From: Charina bottae | Taxonomy: Eukaryota > Chordata > Lepidosauria > Squamata > Charinaidae | Assembly: GCA_023362775.1 (NCBI GenBank) | Contig: JALMGJ010000029.1 | Location: 2,756,001 to 2,820,000, forward strand | Length of the DNA stretch: 64,000 nt | Reading direction: 5' to 3' | Part shown: in pieces, positions 46,368 through 57,569 of the stretch | Position numbering within the stretch: position 1 is the stretch's first letter | Layout of the letters: each line of letters starts with the position of its first letter | Translations under genes and position numbers: made by a program | Notes under the pieces: model-generated | Seen by the model: only the letters and a program-made list of their open reading frames with translations | What the model was told of the DNA's origin: nothing | Databases searched by the model: none

Positions 46368-47129
46368 GAAGGGCAATGTGTGCATTCTCCTCTTTGTAAA
46401 CAGAAGAAAGGGGAAATGGTAGTATTAAGGACTTTTCAGTGGGTGTAGTATTGCTGGATATGGCTGGCCACAGCTTTGAAAGCAATTCATTCCCCACTCC
46501 TAAAGGCAATGTAAAGTGACCTTGTTGCTCTGAATCTCCCTCTATCATTTCCAGGAGCGGAACCATAAGCTTCTCTGCCTGCAACTGGAAGAACTAAAAG
46601 AGGCCATGTAGAGACATTGTGCCTCCTCCGTGCATTGTCAAAGTGAAGTGTACCCACTGGCACCCCTCCATTGTTGAATGTTATTTTATTGCCAGTTTTA
46701 TTATGATTTTATCATCAACACATCACCATATCACTACCACTACTCTCTGAATAATGCTGTGCTAATTTTATTGTTTTATATCAGTTGCTTTCTTACTGTA
46801 CATTTTAAAGTATGCCCAGATGAGTGGGTGGAGGAGCTTAGAACATCATTCCAATGCATATCTTGGAGCTGTGAGGCCTCTGGAACCTCAAATAGTGAGA
46901 ATCAAGAAGAAGTATCTGGGAGAGGAGCAATGGTGACCTGATTGATACAGGAAGAAATCTGCTCAGAAACGGGGAGGCAGGGGAACCTGTGAGGGTGAAA
47001 ATGGTGGCTTAGAGGCCAGGCCTGGCAAAGACTCTCATCAAATGAAGCAGCTGCCCCAGACCTGACTGAATACCTCTCACTTGAAATGTTAAATGGCATC
47101 TTCAGAAGCAAAAAGTGAAATCCTATATG
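46368..47129. other. Intron 3 sequence, nothing recognised
   Basis: No repeats identified between the hAT element and the old SINE. Confidence 0.45.
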
Positions 47130-47310
47130 AGTAAGTTCTCCTGAGTCAGTCAGCGGGTGCAGCTGTTAGACTAAACCCAAGTCCATCCTCAGCCACGGAA
47201 AAATCACCGGGTGACCTTGTACCAGCTGTTGTGAGTGTAACATGAAGGGAGATCCCCATGTCAGCTATCTTGAGCTCCTGGATAAAGGCAGGATATAAAT
47301 CTAACAAGCC
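47130..47310 (+). mobile_element. Old MIR/CORE-like SINE
   Basis: It contains CAAGTCCATCCTCAGCCACG, GGGTGACCTTGTACCAGC and a tail AAAGGCAGGATATAAATC. Weathered but recognisable. Confidence 0.55.
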
Positions 47311-47990
47311 AAGTAATGTGCTGACACAGACAATACCAAAGATGGCATTTCAAGGTAAAAGATAACATATGATGAGTCAGAGGCTCATCAAACGAAGAAG
47401 AAACTAGCACAATCCATAGATTTTAGCTACCTAATTTAAAAGCTTTATAATCCCACTTCAGAAGCAAAAGATGCCATTTTATAGAAAAGTCCTTCAAAAG
47501 TAAATTTCACTGAGCAATGGGGCTTATGCCCAGTTAAATGGGGATAGGATTGCAGCTGCAATCTGCAGCCTGACACTGGGTAATGTCAGATACACCACGC
47601 TGCAACTGCCAGTTCTCCTCTTTTCTAAATATTTTTCCCCATTGTTTGGGGTCACTTTGAGTCAACCTGTGGCCCATCAAATCAAAATACAATGTATCTC
47701 TCTCCTTGTTTTTGCAGATCCAAATAGTGTTGCAAAAAGAAGGGACTTTATTAACTTTTTGTAAAATGTGCAAAGTTGGTACACTTCTGCAAAATCAAGA
47801 AATTTTGTAAATTACACAAAGCTCGAGCTGTTGCCATTAAAGATGCTGGAAATTATAGGAAGGTTGCTTTCAAGTTGGGCTCAACTTCCCATGACTTCTT
47901 GGACTTAGAGTGTTCTCCACAGCCTTCTGTAATTGGGTGAAGCTGAGATGGACTTCAGTGAAACATTAAAAGAACAGGCTGCTTATACAT

Positions 47991-48013
47991 ACACACACAC
48001 ACACACACACACA
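47991..48013. repeat. (AC)n microsatellite
   Basis: About 11 AC units. Confidence 0.95.
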
Positions 48014-48405
48014 TCACTGCATGTGACAATACATGGATAACCTAGACTGAACTCAAAATAATTTACTGTAGCAATTGGAAAGAAGACCACCAGAAAATTC
48101 CCATGTTCTGGGTGAGACTGAGAAATAAAAAAGCATCCAATAATATATAATAAGATAGGTGGTTTGAGAGAGGGGTCAAGGAATCCATTTATGCCAACTT
48201 GGAAAATCCTTCCTTGAATAGAGGTGGGGGCCTCAGGCACAAACTCTCCCCCATCTTCCTCCCCGTGTTGTCTTCTGTGCCTAGGAAGATTAAGACCATT
48301 TCAGAAGCTCAACAGCAGCATGGTGTTTTTAACGACCCTCCATTAGATGATAAAAGGACTTAAAAATTACATCTCAATATAACCATGACCTAGCCCCAGG
48401 TGTAA

Positions 48406-48570
48406 GGTCACACAGCTACCTAGGAACATATTTAGGATTCCCTTACCAACTTTGCTCAGACTGAAGAAGCCCCTTGGATAAGGAGCGAAACGTTTCCATT
48501 AAGAAAATAGAAATCCAGTTGACATGATTCAAGCTACAGACAATTCCACCTGGATGACTGAGAACCTTCA
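48406..48570 (+). mobile_element. Penelope-like terminal repeat fragment
   Basis: It shares about 165 bp with 54345-54522, at roughly 90 percent identity by eye. Landmarks are CTTTGCTCAGACTGAAGAAG, AAGGAGCGAAACGTTTCC and ATTCCACCTGGATGAC. The GAAACGTTTC-type core and the layout fit Penelope-like terminal repeats. Confidence 0.62.
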
Positions 48571-49064
48571 TAGACATACATCCAATAAAGAAGCAATAGC
48601 AACCTACTTCTATACTGTTGCCAGTAAAGCAAAATGGGGTCATAAGAAGTTGAGCTGGACTTGAAGGAGATTCATCTCTTAAAGTAATCACCTCCGTCTT
48701 TTATAAGTTTGGGCACAAGCTTATAAAAACACATTGCACCAGTTGGATTTAAAACCTGTATTATTAAGTCATTTGGGGGAAACAATAGAACTGTAATGGT
48801 TGGTGCAAACACTTCTTCGCTGCTGTACCACAACATCTGCTAGGACAACATGGCATGGTTTGCAGGTCTTCAACTCCATTTCCCTTAACAGCTCTTCCAG
48901 GAAAAGTGGAGTGCACGTATTGGCTGTCCCTGTAATTTGGCTAGCCAAGAGTCATGACTCATGAATCAGGTTACTCAAGAAGAGTAACCAACTCCAGGCT
49001 GTTCTGTCTGTACCAATTGAAGAGAATATCTGTAGCTCAGGGTTGAACTGTGGAGTCCTTGGTG

Positions 49065-49170
49065 CAAGAAACCCTTGTTGTTTTCTTGCAGACGTTTCAT
49101 TGCCAGGCTAGGCAACATCTTCAGTGCTCGCACACTGTTCTGCCCGTTTTTAATCTCTCTCTCATGTTAA
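49065..49170 (-). mobile_element. Penelope-like terminal fragment, different subfamily
   Basis: TTCTTGCAGACGTTTCATTG, then CAGGCTAGGCAACATCTTCA, is the common squamate Penelope-like terminal motif read in antisense. The minus strand has CTGAAGA, a 5-bp stem TTGCC/GGCAA, and GAAAC. Confidence 0.55.
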
Positions 49171-49224
49171 TCAGGCTTTATTCTGTTTGAGGAGATTATA
49201 AGGAGAAAAATAAAGCCAATGTGT

Positions 49225-49330
49225 TGTAGCAGTCAAGGTACTGGATGAGGAATCCCTGATTAAAATCCACCCTCAGTCATGGAAGCTCACTGGGTGATCA
49301 TGTCCATTCATGACAAAGGTAGGATATACA
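49225..49330 (+). mobile_element. Old MIR/CORE-like SINE fragment
   Basis: It contains TGTAGCAGTCAAGGTACTGG, TCAGTCATGGAAGCTCACTG, GGGTGATCATG and a GGTAGGATATAC end. Confidence 0.5.
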
Positions 49331-49706
49331 GTATACCAAAGAAAGCAAAGGAGAATAATACATCTTTATTTGTATGCTCTATGAAAGATCACTGAAAGAG
49401 AGCTGTGAGTATGGGACTATATGACAGAAATGGATTTTCACACTTGCTATTTGTTATACTTTGTAGTGACAACCTCTGCTGTTTCCCCACATTCTTCCAC
49501 AGCTGAGTAATGCAAACATTCAGACAAAAGGAGTGTCTCAATATTGAACTGTGTCTTCTGCTCTATGTGAGACAAAACTTGTTTTCTAGTCTAGGAATGG
49601 GATGTTGCTCATATCAAAGTAAAACAAGACCCTTTTGAACTATATTTAATTAACAGGAAAAAAATCAGCAAAAATACAATGAAAGTATTTCACAGTTAAT
49701 ACAAAC

Positions 49707-49766
49707 CATAGATCTTCCTTTGATTGTGCATTCTTCCACCTGCAGGGAGCTACTGGGCCAATGAAT
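49707..49766 (-). CDS. SEMA3E: SEMA3E coding exon (probably exon 3)
   Basis: A 60-bp exon on the minus strand, flanked by an acceptor (TTTTATTGCAG) and a GT donor (ATG|GTTTGT). It reads 20 codons in phase 0, beginning IHWPSSSLQVEEC. This matches the short class 3 semaphorin exon that carries the IHWPS motif and the EEC cysteine. Phase agrees with the exons on both sides. The last residues (KGRSM) differ from the usual KGKDA, so the 3' end is less conserved. The element is short; its identity rests on the IHWP..EEC pattern, the splice sites and its position between two other semaphorin exons in the right order and orientation. Confidence 0.82.
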
Positions 49767-50106
49767 CTGCAATAAAATAGGGTTCCATTTAGAAGCTGGT
49801 GTTAACAATGTATTTTTCTCATTAAATGCTAATACAATACTTGCCTTTCAAAAGGTTTCTCATAATTCAGAGGGTTAATATTAGTACGATGTCAGCATAG
49901 GCTATAAACAATTGCAGTCTAATATTTGCCAGGTAAACTAGGCAAAATTGGGCACCAAATCTTCCTTCCCTGCACAGAGCACATTGTGCAATGAATGAGC
50001 AAACTTCTCTGTTTGCTATAAATGCCTCTAAACACAAAGACTGCCCATAAATCCATTAACAATGCCCACAGGAATACTTGATTGTGCTGTCCTTGAAAAA
50101 GGAGTC

Positions 50107-50199
50107 CCCTCCCTCCCTCCCTCCCTCCCTCCCTCCCTCCCTCCCTTCCTTCCTTCCTTCCTTCCTTCCTTCCTTCCTTCCTTCCTTCCTTCCTTCCTT
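50107..50199. repeat. (CCCT)n-(CCTT)n compound microsatellite
   Basis: CCCT units change abruptly to CCTT units near 50145. The strand is a pure pyrimidine tract of over 90 bp. Confidence 0.96.
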
Positions 50200-50691
50200 T
50201 CTGGCATGAGTGTTTAAGGCAATAGAAAAAAAATAGTGAAAGCAACAAGTATAAGCCTTAACATTCACACTACAATTAAAAAGTCCCATAAAAACATTAA
50301 AAAGTTGAAAGAGTATGATTTTCAGTATCTTTCAAAACAATAGTCAAGTGAAAGTGTGTCATGTCTTTCAAGACAAGGAGTTCTGTATTGCAGATGCTAC
50401 TTCAGCAAACAAAACCCTTGTCTTGAGTGTCAGTGCACTACTACCCAGTCTCATTTGGTGGTATGGTACAGCTTCTGAAAAAGATGACAAATTATAAGTT
50501 CACAATGGAGGCAGCCCTTCAAATAATCTGGCTTCCAACTCAGTTAGAACTTTATAGGCAAGACACAACCTGAGACAACAACTTGGGACCAGTAAAACTA
50601 AAAACTAAAATCACATTTCAGTTGAGCTCAACTCTTAGTGACTTAGATGGTGAAATAAATAATTTATCACTTTGTACATTATATCACTTGT

Positions 50692-51087
50692 TTATTCGTT
50701 CAGTCGTTTCCGACTCTTCGTGACTTCATGGACCAGTCCACGCCAGAGCTTTCTGTCGGCCGTCACCATCCCCAGCTCCCCAATGGTTGAGTCCGTCACC
50801 TCCAGAATACCATCCATCCATCTTGCCCTTGGTCGGCCCCTCTTCCTTTTGCCTTCCACTTTTCCTAGCATTAGCTTCTTCTCCAGGGTATCCTGTCTTC
50901 TCATTATGTGGCCAAAGTACTTCAGTTTTGCCTTTAATATCATTCCCTCAAGTGAGCAGTCTGGCTTGATTTCCTGGAGTATGGACTGGTTTGATCTTGC
51001 AGTCCAAGGCACTCTCAGAATTTTCCTCCAACACCACAGTTCAAAAGCATCTATCTTCCTTCGCTCAGCCTTCCTTATGGTCCAGCT
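50692..51087 (-). pseudogene. BovB C-terminal segment, out of frame with the main ORF
   Basis: This is the continuation of the BovB reading frame after the small deletion. Part of it is open from 51012 (PWTARSNQSIL, then KYFGHIMRRQDTLEKKLMLG and a terminal KSRKRLNE). These are the usual C-terminal motifs of BovB proteins. The segment directly upstream encodes ESWTIRKAERRK-like residues. It ends next to the 3' terminus of the element. There is no sign of an independent start codon in use. Confidence 0.85.
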
Positions 51088-53705
51088 CTCACAGGGAATA
51101 CCATTGCTTTAACTATGCGGACCTTTGTTGTCAGTGTGATGTCTCTGCTCTTAACTATTTTATCAAGATTTGCCATTGCTCTCCTCCCAAGAAGTAGACG
51201 TCTTCTGATTTCCTGGCTGCAGTCAGCGTCTGCAGTAATCTTTGCGCCTAGAAATACAAAGTCTGTCACTGCCTCCACTTTTTCTCCCTCTATTTGCCAG
51301 TTATCAATCAAGCTGGTTGCCATAATCTTGGTTTTTTTGAGGTTTAACTGCAACCCAGCTTTTGCACTTTCTTCTTTCACCTTCGTCATAAGGCTCCTCA
51401 ACTCCTCCTCGCTTTCAGCCATCAAAGTGGTATCATCTGCATATCTGAGATTGTTAATGTTTCTTCCAGCGATTTTAACTCCAGCCTTGGATTCCTCAAG
51501 CCCAGCATGTCGCATGATGTGTTCTGCGTACAGGTTGAATAGGTAGGGTGAGAGTATACAACCCTGCCGTACTCCTTTCCCAATCTTAAACCAGTCCGTT
51601 GTTCCGTGCTCTGTTCTTACTGTTGCTACTTGGTCGTTATACAGATTCCTCAGGAGGCAGACAAGATGACTTGGTATCCCCATACCACCAAGAACTTGCC
51701 ACAATTTGTTATGATCCACACAGTCAAAGGCTTTAGAATAGTCAATAAAACAGAAATAGATGTTTTTCTGAAACTCCCTGGCTTTCTCCATTATCCAGCG
51801 GATATTGGCAATTTGGTCTCTAGTTCCTCTGCCTTTTCTAAACCCAGCTTGTACATCTGGCAATTCTCGCTCCATGAATTGCTGGAGTCTACCTTGCAAG
51901 ATCTTGAGCATTACCTTACTGGCATGTGAAATAAGTGCCACTGTTCGATAGTTTGAACATTCTTTAGTGCTTCCCTTTTTTGGTATGGGGATATAAGTTG
52001 ATTTTTTCCAATCTGATGGCCATTCTTGTGTTTTCCAAATTTGCTGGCATATGGCATGCATCACCTTGACAGCATCATCTTGCAAGATTTTAAACAGTTC
52101 AGCTGGGATACCATCGTCTCCTGCTGCCTTGTTATTAGCAATGCTTCTTAAGGCCCATTCAACCTCACTCTTCAGGATGTCTGGCTCTAACTCACTGACC
52201 ACACCGTCAAAGCTATCCCTGATATTATTATCCTTCCTATACAGATCTTCCGTATATTCTTGCCACCTTTTCTTGATCTCTTCTGCTTCTGTTAGGTCCT
52301 TACCATCTTTGTTTTTGATCATACACATTTTTGCCTGGAATTTACCTCCGATGTTTCTAATTTTCTGGAAGAGGTCTCTTGTCCTTCCTATTCTATTGTC
52401 TTCTTCCACTTCCGCACATTGCTTGTTTAAAAATAATTCCTTATCTCTTCTGGCTAACCTCTGGAATTTTGCATTTAATTGGGCATATCTCCCCCTATCA
52501 CTGTTGCCTTTTGTTTTCCTTCTTTCTTGGGCTACTTCCAGTGTTTCAGCAGACAGCCATCTTGCCTTCTTGGTTTTCTTTTTCTTTGGGACGTTTTTTA
52601 TTGCCGCCTCCTGAACAATGTTGCGAACTTCTGTCCATAGTTCTTCTGGGACCCTATCTACTAAATCTAGTCCCTTAAATCTATTCTTCACCTCCACTGC
52701 ATATTCCTTAGGAATATTAGTGAGCTCATATCTAACTGATCTGTGGGTCTTCCCTATTCTCTTTAGTCTGGTTCTAAATTTTGCAATAAGAAGTTCGTGA
52801 TCTGAACTACAGTCAGCTCCAGGTCTTGTTTTTACCGACTGTATAGATGTCTGCCACCTTTGGCTGCAAAGGATGTAGTCAATCTGATTTCGGTGTCGAC
52901 CATCTGGTGAAGTCCATGTATAAAGTTGCCTTTTAGGTTGTTGGAAGAGAGTGTTTGTTATGCACAGTGAGTTGTCTTGGCAAAATTCTATCAGCCTATG
53001 TCCTGCTTCATTTTGTTCTCCCAGACCATGCTTGCCTGTAATTCCAGGTGTCGTCTGACTACCCACCTTAGCATTCCAGTCTCCTGTAATGAAAATAACA
53101 TCTCTTTTTGGTGTATTATCTAGTAGGTGCTGCAGATCCTCATAGAACTGATCTACTTCTGCTTCTTCAGCATCTGTGGTTGGGGCGTATATTTGGATCA
53201 CTGTGATGTTAAATGGCTTACCCTGAATTCGAATTGAGATCATTCTATCATTTTTTGGATTGTATCCAAGCACTGCTTTAGCCACTTTATTATTAATTAT
53301 GAAGGCTACTCCATTTCTTCTGTGGTCCTCTTGTCCACAGTAGTAGATCTGGTGGTCATCTGATGTGAAGTGGCCCATCCCAGTCCATTTCAGTTCACTG
53401 ACACCTAAAATGTCTATATTTAATCTTGACATCTCACCAATAACCACATCCAATTTGCCCTGGCTCATAGATCTTACATTCCAGGTTCCTATGGTGTGTT
53501 GATCTTTAGAACATCGGATTCGTCGTTCACCACCAGCACCGTCGGCCGCTAGCCGTCCTTTCGGCTTTGAGCTAGCTGCGTCATCACATCTGGGGCTAGT
53601 TGAACTTATCCTCTGTTCCTCCCCAGTAGCATTTTGACCATCTTCCGACCTGGGAGTCCCATCTTCCGATGGTATACCGACATATCTTTGGTTGTACTGA
53701 TCCAT
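51075..53705 (-). pseudogene. BovB endonuclease-reverse transcriptase ORF, truncated by a frameshift
   Basis: An 876-codon open frame. The AP-like endonuclease spans about residues 70-310: GTWNVRSM (73-80), SELKW (103-107), GDWNAKVG (208-215), the IDYIL aspartate (276) and the SDHELL histidine (303). The reverse transcriptase spans about 560-800: FIDYSKAFD (653-661), GVRQGCILSP (711-720), the catalytic YADD (755-758) and LNLKKTK (787-793). All catalytic residues I can check are present. The frame runs off at KAMVFPV into three foreign residues and a stop. The usual continuation is picked up in another frame from about 51088 down, consistent with loss of about 14 bp there. The protein would lack the C-terminal zinc-finger-like region and so is probably not mobilisation-competent. 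Confidence 0.9.
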
Positions 53706-53786
53706 TTAGTTTTCATGGCAAGAATACTGGGGTGGGTTGCCATTACCTTCCCCAGGGATCGTATTTAGTCTGAACATTATATCACT

Positions 53787-55719
53787 ACAGTTACCAATTA
53801 TTTTCATAATTCAAACTGAGATCCCTTAGAAGTACTGTAAGTAGTATATTTCTATCTTCTGTTTTTGCATGGTATCTACAGTATGTTGTCACAACTAAGC
53901 AGCCAAATTCTGCTTCATCACACATGCCCAGATGCTGGTCAGTAATTTAGTAATTTGCTGGGTGATGTTTCTTTTGATTATCAGGTACTAACACTGGAAA
54001 CTAGAATTTTGGCTCTGGATGACAAAAATATGAATGTAATAAAAGCAATATTAGTATTTTCTTTATGTGTTCATCTAATTCTGGACATGGATACTAAATA
54101 AATGAGCATGTAGCATACAGGTGAGGAATATGGTGGTTTCCCCTTCATGCAGTGATGCACTCTTAGTACAGAAGGAACCATGCCAATTTACTCTTGTAGG
54201 ATTTGCTAATAACTGATCAGAGAAGAATCTGACCTAACAGGAAAATAACAACAACAGAGGAAAAATAATCCCAAATTATGTGCTCCATCAGAATCTCCTA
54301 AAATCAGAAAATCTTGATCCAGGTTCACAGTGGTGAGATTAATAAGTCACACAGCTACCTAGAAACATATTTAAGGGTTCCCTTACTAACTTTGCTCAGA
54401 CTGAAGAAGCTCCTTGGATAAGGAGCGAAACGTTTCCACTGAGAAAATAGGAATCCAGTTGACATGATTCAAGCTACAGACAATTCCACCTGGATGACCG
54501 AGAACCTTCATAGACAGAAGATTAATAAGCTTTCAGCTATGACAAAGTCAGTTTGCCCAGATCTTCTTGGAAGTACAGCGGGTCCATATAAATGGTGATT
54601 TATAGAGAACATCTGGAACATTCTCCACATTCCCACCTATAGAAGTTTGGTATACAAAGGAGAGTGTTTAAGCTTAGAGTTTAAGTTGATTGCTTCTGTG
54701 ATATGTAAACATTTTGGAAAAAAAACATAAAATATATAAATAACCTTATCTACATAATTTTATTTTACTGATGGGAATCAAACCAGCCTATTGATAGTCC
54801 TGTCCCCAACACGGATTCTAGATCACCAACCTTCATTTTCTCTTTGCCAAACAGTATGAGGTTCAATATCCTGCAAGCTCAGAGTTTCTCACACGCAAGT
54901 TATTGAGCCAACAAATGGATTTCATCAAGGATAAGTCCATCTCCTACTTGAAGAAAGCTACTTGGCTAACATTCTTGTGCACATATATAATATACAGACA
55001 GCACAAAAATAAATTTACAGTTCTTTCACAACGCAGTGCCTTTTCTTGAATGCTAGTGTTTAATTGCTAAATATTTTCCCCATAGATAATGCAAGATGAG
55101 TTTGTACTACACATTAAGCCAGAAACTAATTGATTATAAATGGTGGAGTTCAGCACACACCCTCCCTCCCCCCAGTGATTTCTCCTCCAAGATACATACT
55201 CTTTGAAAATTACTCAGCATCCATGACTTGGTATTGAGTGCTTGCCAGGGTGACAACCTTTTGGCAAGCTGTCAATCTTAACAGTCCAATCATTTCTCAA
55301 GAGCACTTGAGTTGAAATGACATATGCTAGCACACGCTATTTATTTTGTGCATACTTTTGTGCCTAATTCAAAGCTATTCAATAGTTTATATCCATGAAT
55401 CATTGTCTGAAGTACTTTCTAAACTTCGTCAGTAATTTTGTTGCATCCACCACAGTTAATATTTTAAAATGAACAAAAACGATAAGCAAATTATGCTTTG
55501 ATATCTATGGTGGAACAATAGGAGGCTCACAAGTCTGCTAGAACATAGGTGGAATGGGATGGAGCAAGAGGCCTAGCAAAACCATTTCTTTTCAGATCAC
55601 AACCTGAACATGATGCAACAGTATGACACAGATGCAAAAACGAACAAACAAAAACCCCCAAATGCAGCCCTGTGCTGAATCAAGAGAGTTAGGGTGTCAA
55701 AATCAGGATATCATTCCTG
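53787..55719. other. Intron 2 sequence, mostly unrecognised
   Basis: Apart from the Penelope-like fragment at 54345-54522, no features were identified. Confidence 0.45.
54345..54522 (+). mobile_element. Penelope-like terminal repeat fragment, second copy
   Basis: It is the sister copy of 48406-48570. It contains CTGAAGA (54401-54407), a perfect 7-bp stem GCTCCTT/AAGGAGC (54409-54415 and 54420-54426) with a GGAT loop, and GAAAC (54427-54431). Confidence 0.62.
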
Positions 55720-55899
55720 TTTATTCTTCATTAATCAGACTGCACCTAAAATACTGCATCTGGTTCTGGGCATTGCATTTTAGGAAGGACATTAAGAAAA
55801 TGGGGCTGGTACAGAGAGATGAACCGGGATGATAATCCTGGAAGGAAAAATATGTGAGGAACAGTTGAAGACATGTATCTTGGTATGTTTAGTTTGGAG

Positions 55900-56830
55900 G
55901 CTGTGATGGGCCTGTCTCATGAGTCACACCACACTGGAGGAACAGGACTTGGCAGGTTTCTGATCTTCCACCGCGGGAGCCAAGGGGCTCTCAGATACCT
56001 GCAGGTGAAGCTCAGAAAGAGCAGGGCGTCTTGGAGGATGAGTCTGGAAGTCGGAAGCATTTAATAATCAGTCACCTGTTGCAGAACCTGACCGAAAGCC
56101 TGAGGAGTAAATTATCCTGCAGCCTTCACATGAACAGAAAGATCAAGTAAGTAGAACAGATATGGAACAAGCTACCCCGGGGGTAAGACAGGCCCCCACT
56201 CTCCCGGCCTTTCGGAAAGGAGTAAAAACATGGTTATGCCACCTGGCCTGGGATGGGGGACAGCTATTCATGGGGGTGGTTGGCCCCGTGAGGGTGCCAA
56301 GGTTAAGATCTTCCCGTCTTGAATTTTACATTTTACATTCTATATTTTATGTTTTATATCTTGTATTTGTATTAGCATTTTTATGTATTTATATTGAATT
56401 GTTTTAGCGACTTGTCATTTTATTATTTGTAAGCCGCCCAGAGTCGTACGCGTGATGGGCGGCAGAGAAATTTAATAAATAAGTAAATAAAATGGTCAAT
56501 GAGGCTCGTCAGAAGAAACTGGCATGCCTGAATCAGTGTTTATAAAAGAAGGGCTTGGGCGTCAAACTTCTGTTGACAAACAACTGTCCAACCTTGGACC
56601 TGACTTCCTGAATGTGTGCTGCTTCTTATTCTCTGACAGACCATTAGCCCGGTGTAAGATTTAGCTCTGATTCTTGGATCTTGGATTTGTCTGCATGGAA
56701 CCTCAGCTTCTGAAGTAAGCTTGTTTGTTTTCCCAGAGCTCTCACATTCCTGTGTAGTGATGAGATTAATGGCTGTTGTAAAGACCTCGGAGCTGACCTC
56801 CTGCACTTTTAATTACTGGCACAGGACAGA
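55900..56830. mobile_element. Unclassified insertion of about 930 bp inside CR1 (possible LTR)
   Basis: It lies between two copies of an 18-bp CR1 segment (55882-55899 and 56831-56848, two mismatches), which reads as a long target duplication. It starts GCTGTGATGGGCCTG and has a TATA-like TTTATAAAAGAAGG near 56541. It also carries an L2-like 3' end at 56160-56493. The TG start and the TATA would suit a solo LTR, but an 18-bp duplication is too long for that, so the class is unresolved. Confidence 0.4.
56160..56493 (+). mobile_element. L2-like LINE 3' end, fairly well preserved
   Basis: It reads EQATPGVRQAPTLPAFRKGV and KTWLCHLAW in one frame, the end of an L2-like ORF. The UTR follows, with GTAAGCCGCCCAGAGTCGT, GATGGGCGGCAGAGAAATTT and an AATAAATAAGTAAATAAAA tail. 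It is better preserved than the surrounding CR1. Confidence 0.75.
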
Positions 56831-57010
56831 GGTATGTTTAGCTTGTAGAAGAGAAGACTGCAGGGACATACAGTATGATAACTGTCAGGGAGAAGATAGG
56901 ATGGAATTGAGTTGTTCCAGAAAACAGGACAAGAAACAAGGGGTTTTAATTACAAGGAAGTAGATTCTGATTGGTTATCAATTTCCTAATGGTAAGAACT
57001 GTTCAGTAAG

Positions 57011-57414
57011 GGGCGTGGTGGCTCAGCGGGTAAGAAACCAGGCTTGTCGATCGGAAAATCGCAAGTTCGGAGGTTGGAATCCCTAGCCCTGCGTGCGGAG
57101 TGAGCTCCCGCACTAGCTCCAGCTCTTGCCAACCTAGCAATTCGAAAGCATGCAAATGCAAGTAGATGAACAGTGTACTTCGGTGGGTAGGTAACAGCAT
57201 TCCGGTGCATCATTTTTTATTTTATTTATTTATTTATTAATCAAATTTATCACCGCCCATCTCTACCACAGTAGACTCTAGCATCATGCCGGCCACATGA
57301 CCGCGGAAGTGTCTTCAGACAACGCTGGCTCTTCGGCTAACAAACGGAGATGAGCCCCGGCCCCTAGAGTTGGACACGACTGCACAAATGTGCAGGGGGA
57401 ACCTTTACCTTTTT
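57011..57414 (+). mobile_element. Sauria SINE inserted in CR1, itself interrupted
   Basis: It starts GGGGCGTGGTGGCTCAGCGG (tRNA-derived head) and ends with CCTTTACCTTTTT. The target duplication is AAGAACTGTTCA, at about 56995-57006 and 57417-57428. A 67-bp L2 tail has inserted at 57214-57280. TGGACACGACTGCAC near the 3' end is the BovB-like segment. Confidence 0.88.
57214..57280 (-). mobile_element. L2-like 3' tail inserted in the Sauria SINE
   Basis: Read on the minus strand it ends GATGGGCGGTGATAAATTTG and AATAAATAAATAAATA. It is flanked by the 7-bp duplication GCATCAT at 57207-57213 and 57281-57287. This dates L2-type activity after the SINE insertion. Confidence 0.78.
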
Positions 57415-57569
57415 AAAAGAACTGTTCAACAATGGAAACATGGGGCGTGAGAGGAGGTAGACTCTCTGCTGGAGGTGTTTAAAGAGAGTCTGGATGACCA
57501 TCTGTTGGGGAAGTTGCAGTAGATGATTTCCAAACTCCTTTCCAACTCTAAGAGAAATCTGTGGTAACA

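Larger units (their letters stand above)
50689..53773 (-). mobile_element. BovB (RTE-clade) LINE, nearly full length
   Basis: A 3.1-kb non-LTR retrotransposon on the minus strand, in intron 2 of SEMA3E. It is bounded by a 13-bp target duplication, ACATTATATCACT, at 50676-50688 and 53774-53786. The 5' UTR is short (53706-53773). One long ORF encodes an AP-type endonuclease and reverse transcriptase, and a second frame carries the C-terminal end. The 3' end lies at 50689-50720 and contains GAGTCGGAAACGACTG, a sequence shared with the Sauria SINEs here. The exact duplication and the almost open frame suggest a fairly recent insertion. A small internal deletion near 51090 breaks the frame. BovB is widespread in squamates and known for horizontal transfer. 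Confidence 0.93.
55720..57566 (+). mobile_element. CR1 LINE 3' region with nested insertions
   Basis: The first part (55720-55899) encodes LHLKYCIWFWALHFRKDIKK, the conserved C-terminal CR1 block, and runs to GGTATGTTTAGTTTGGAG. The second part resumes at 56831 with GGTATGTTTAGCTTGTAG and continues AGAAGAGAAGACTGCAGGG, TTACAAGGAAGTAGATTCTG and TAATGGTAAGAACTGTTCA. The third part (57415-57566) ends TTTCCAACTCTAAGAG, the usual CR1 3' end. Between these lie a block of about 930 bp, and a Sauria SINE at 57011-57414. The order matches one CR1 copy interrupted twice. Confidence 0.72.

Noticed and set aside
52051..52614. A 187-codon plus-strand ORF, and other plus-strand ORFs from 50672 to 52800
   Set aside because: They are antisense shadows of the BovB reverse transcriptase.
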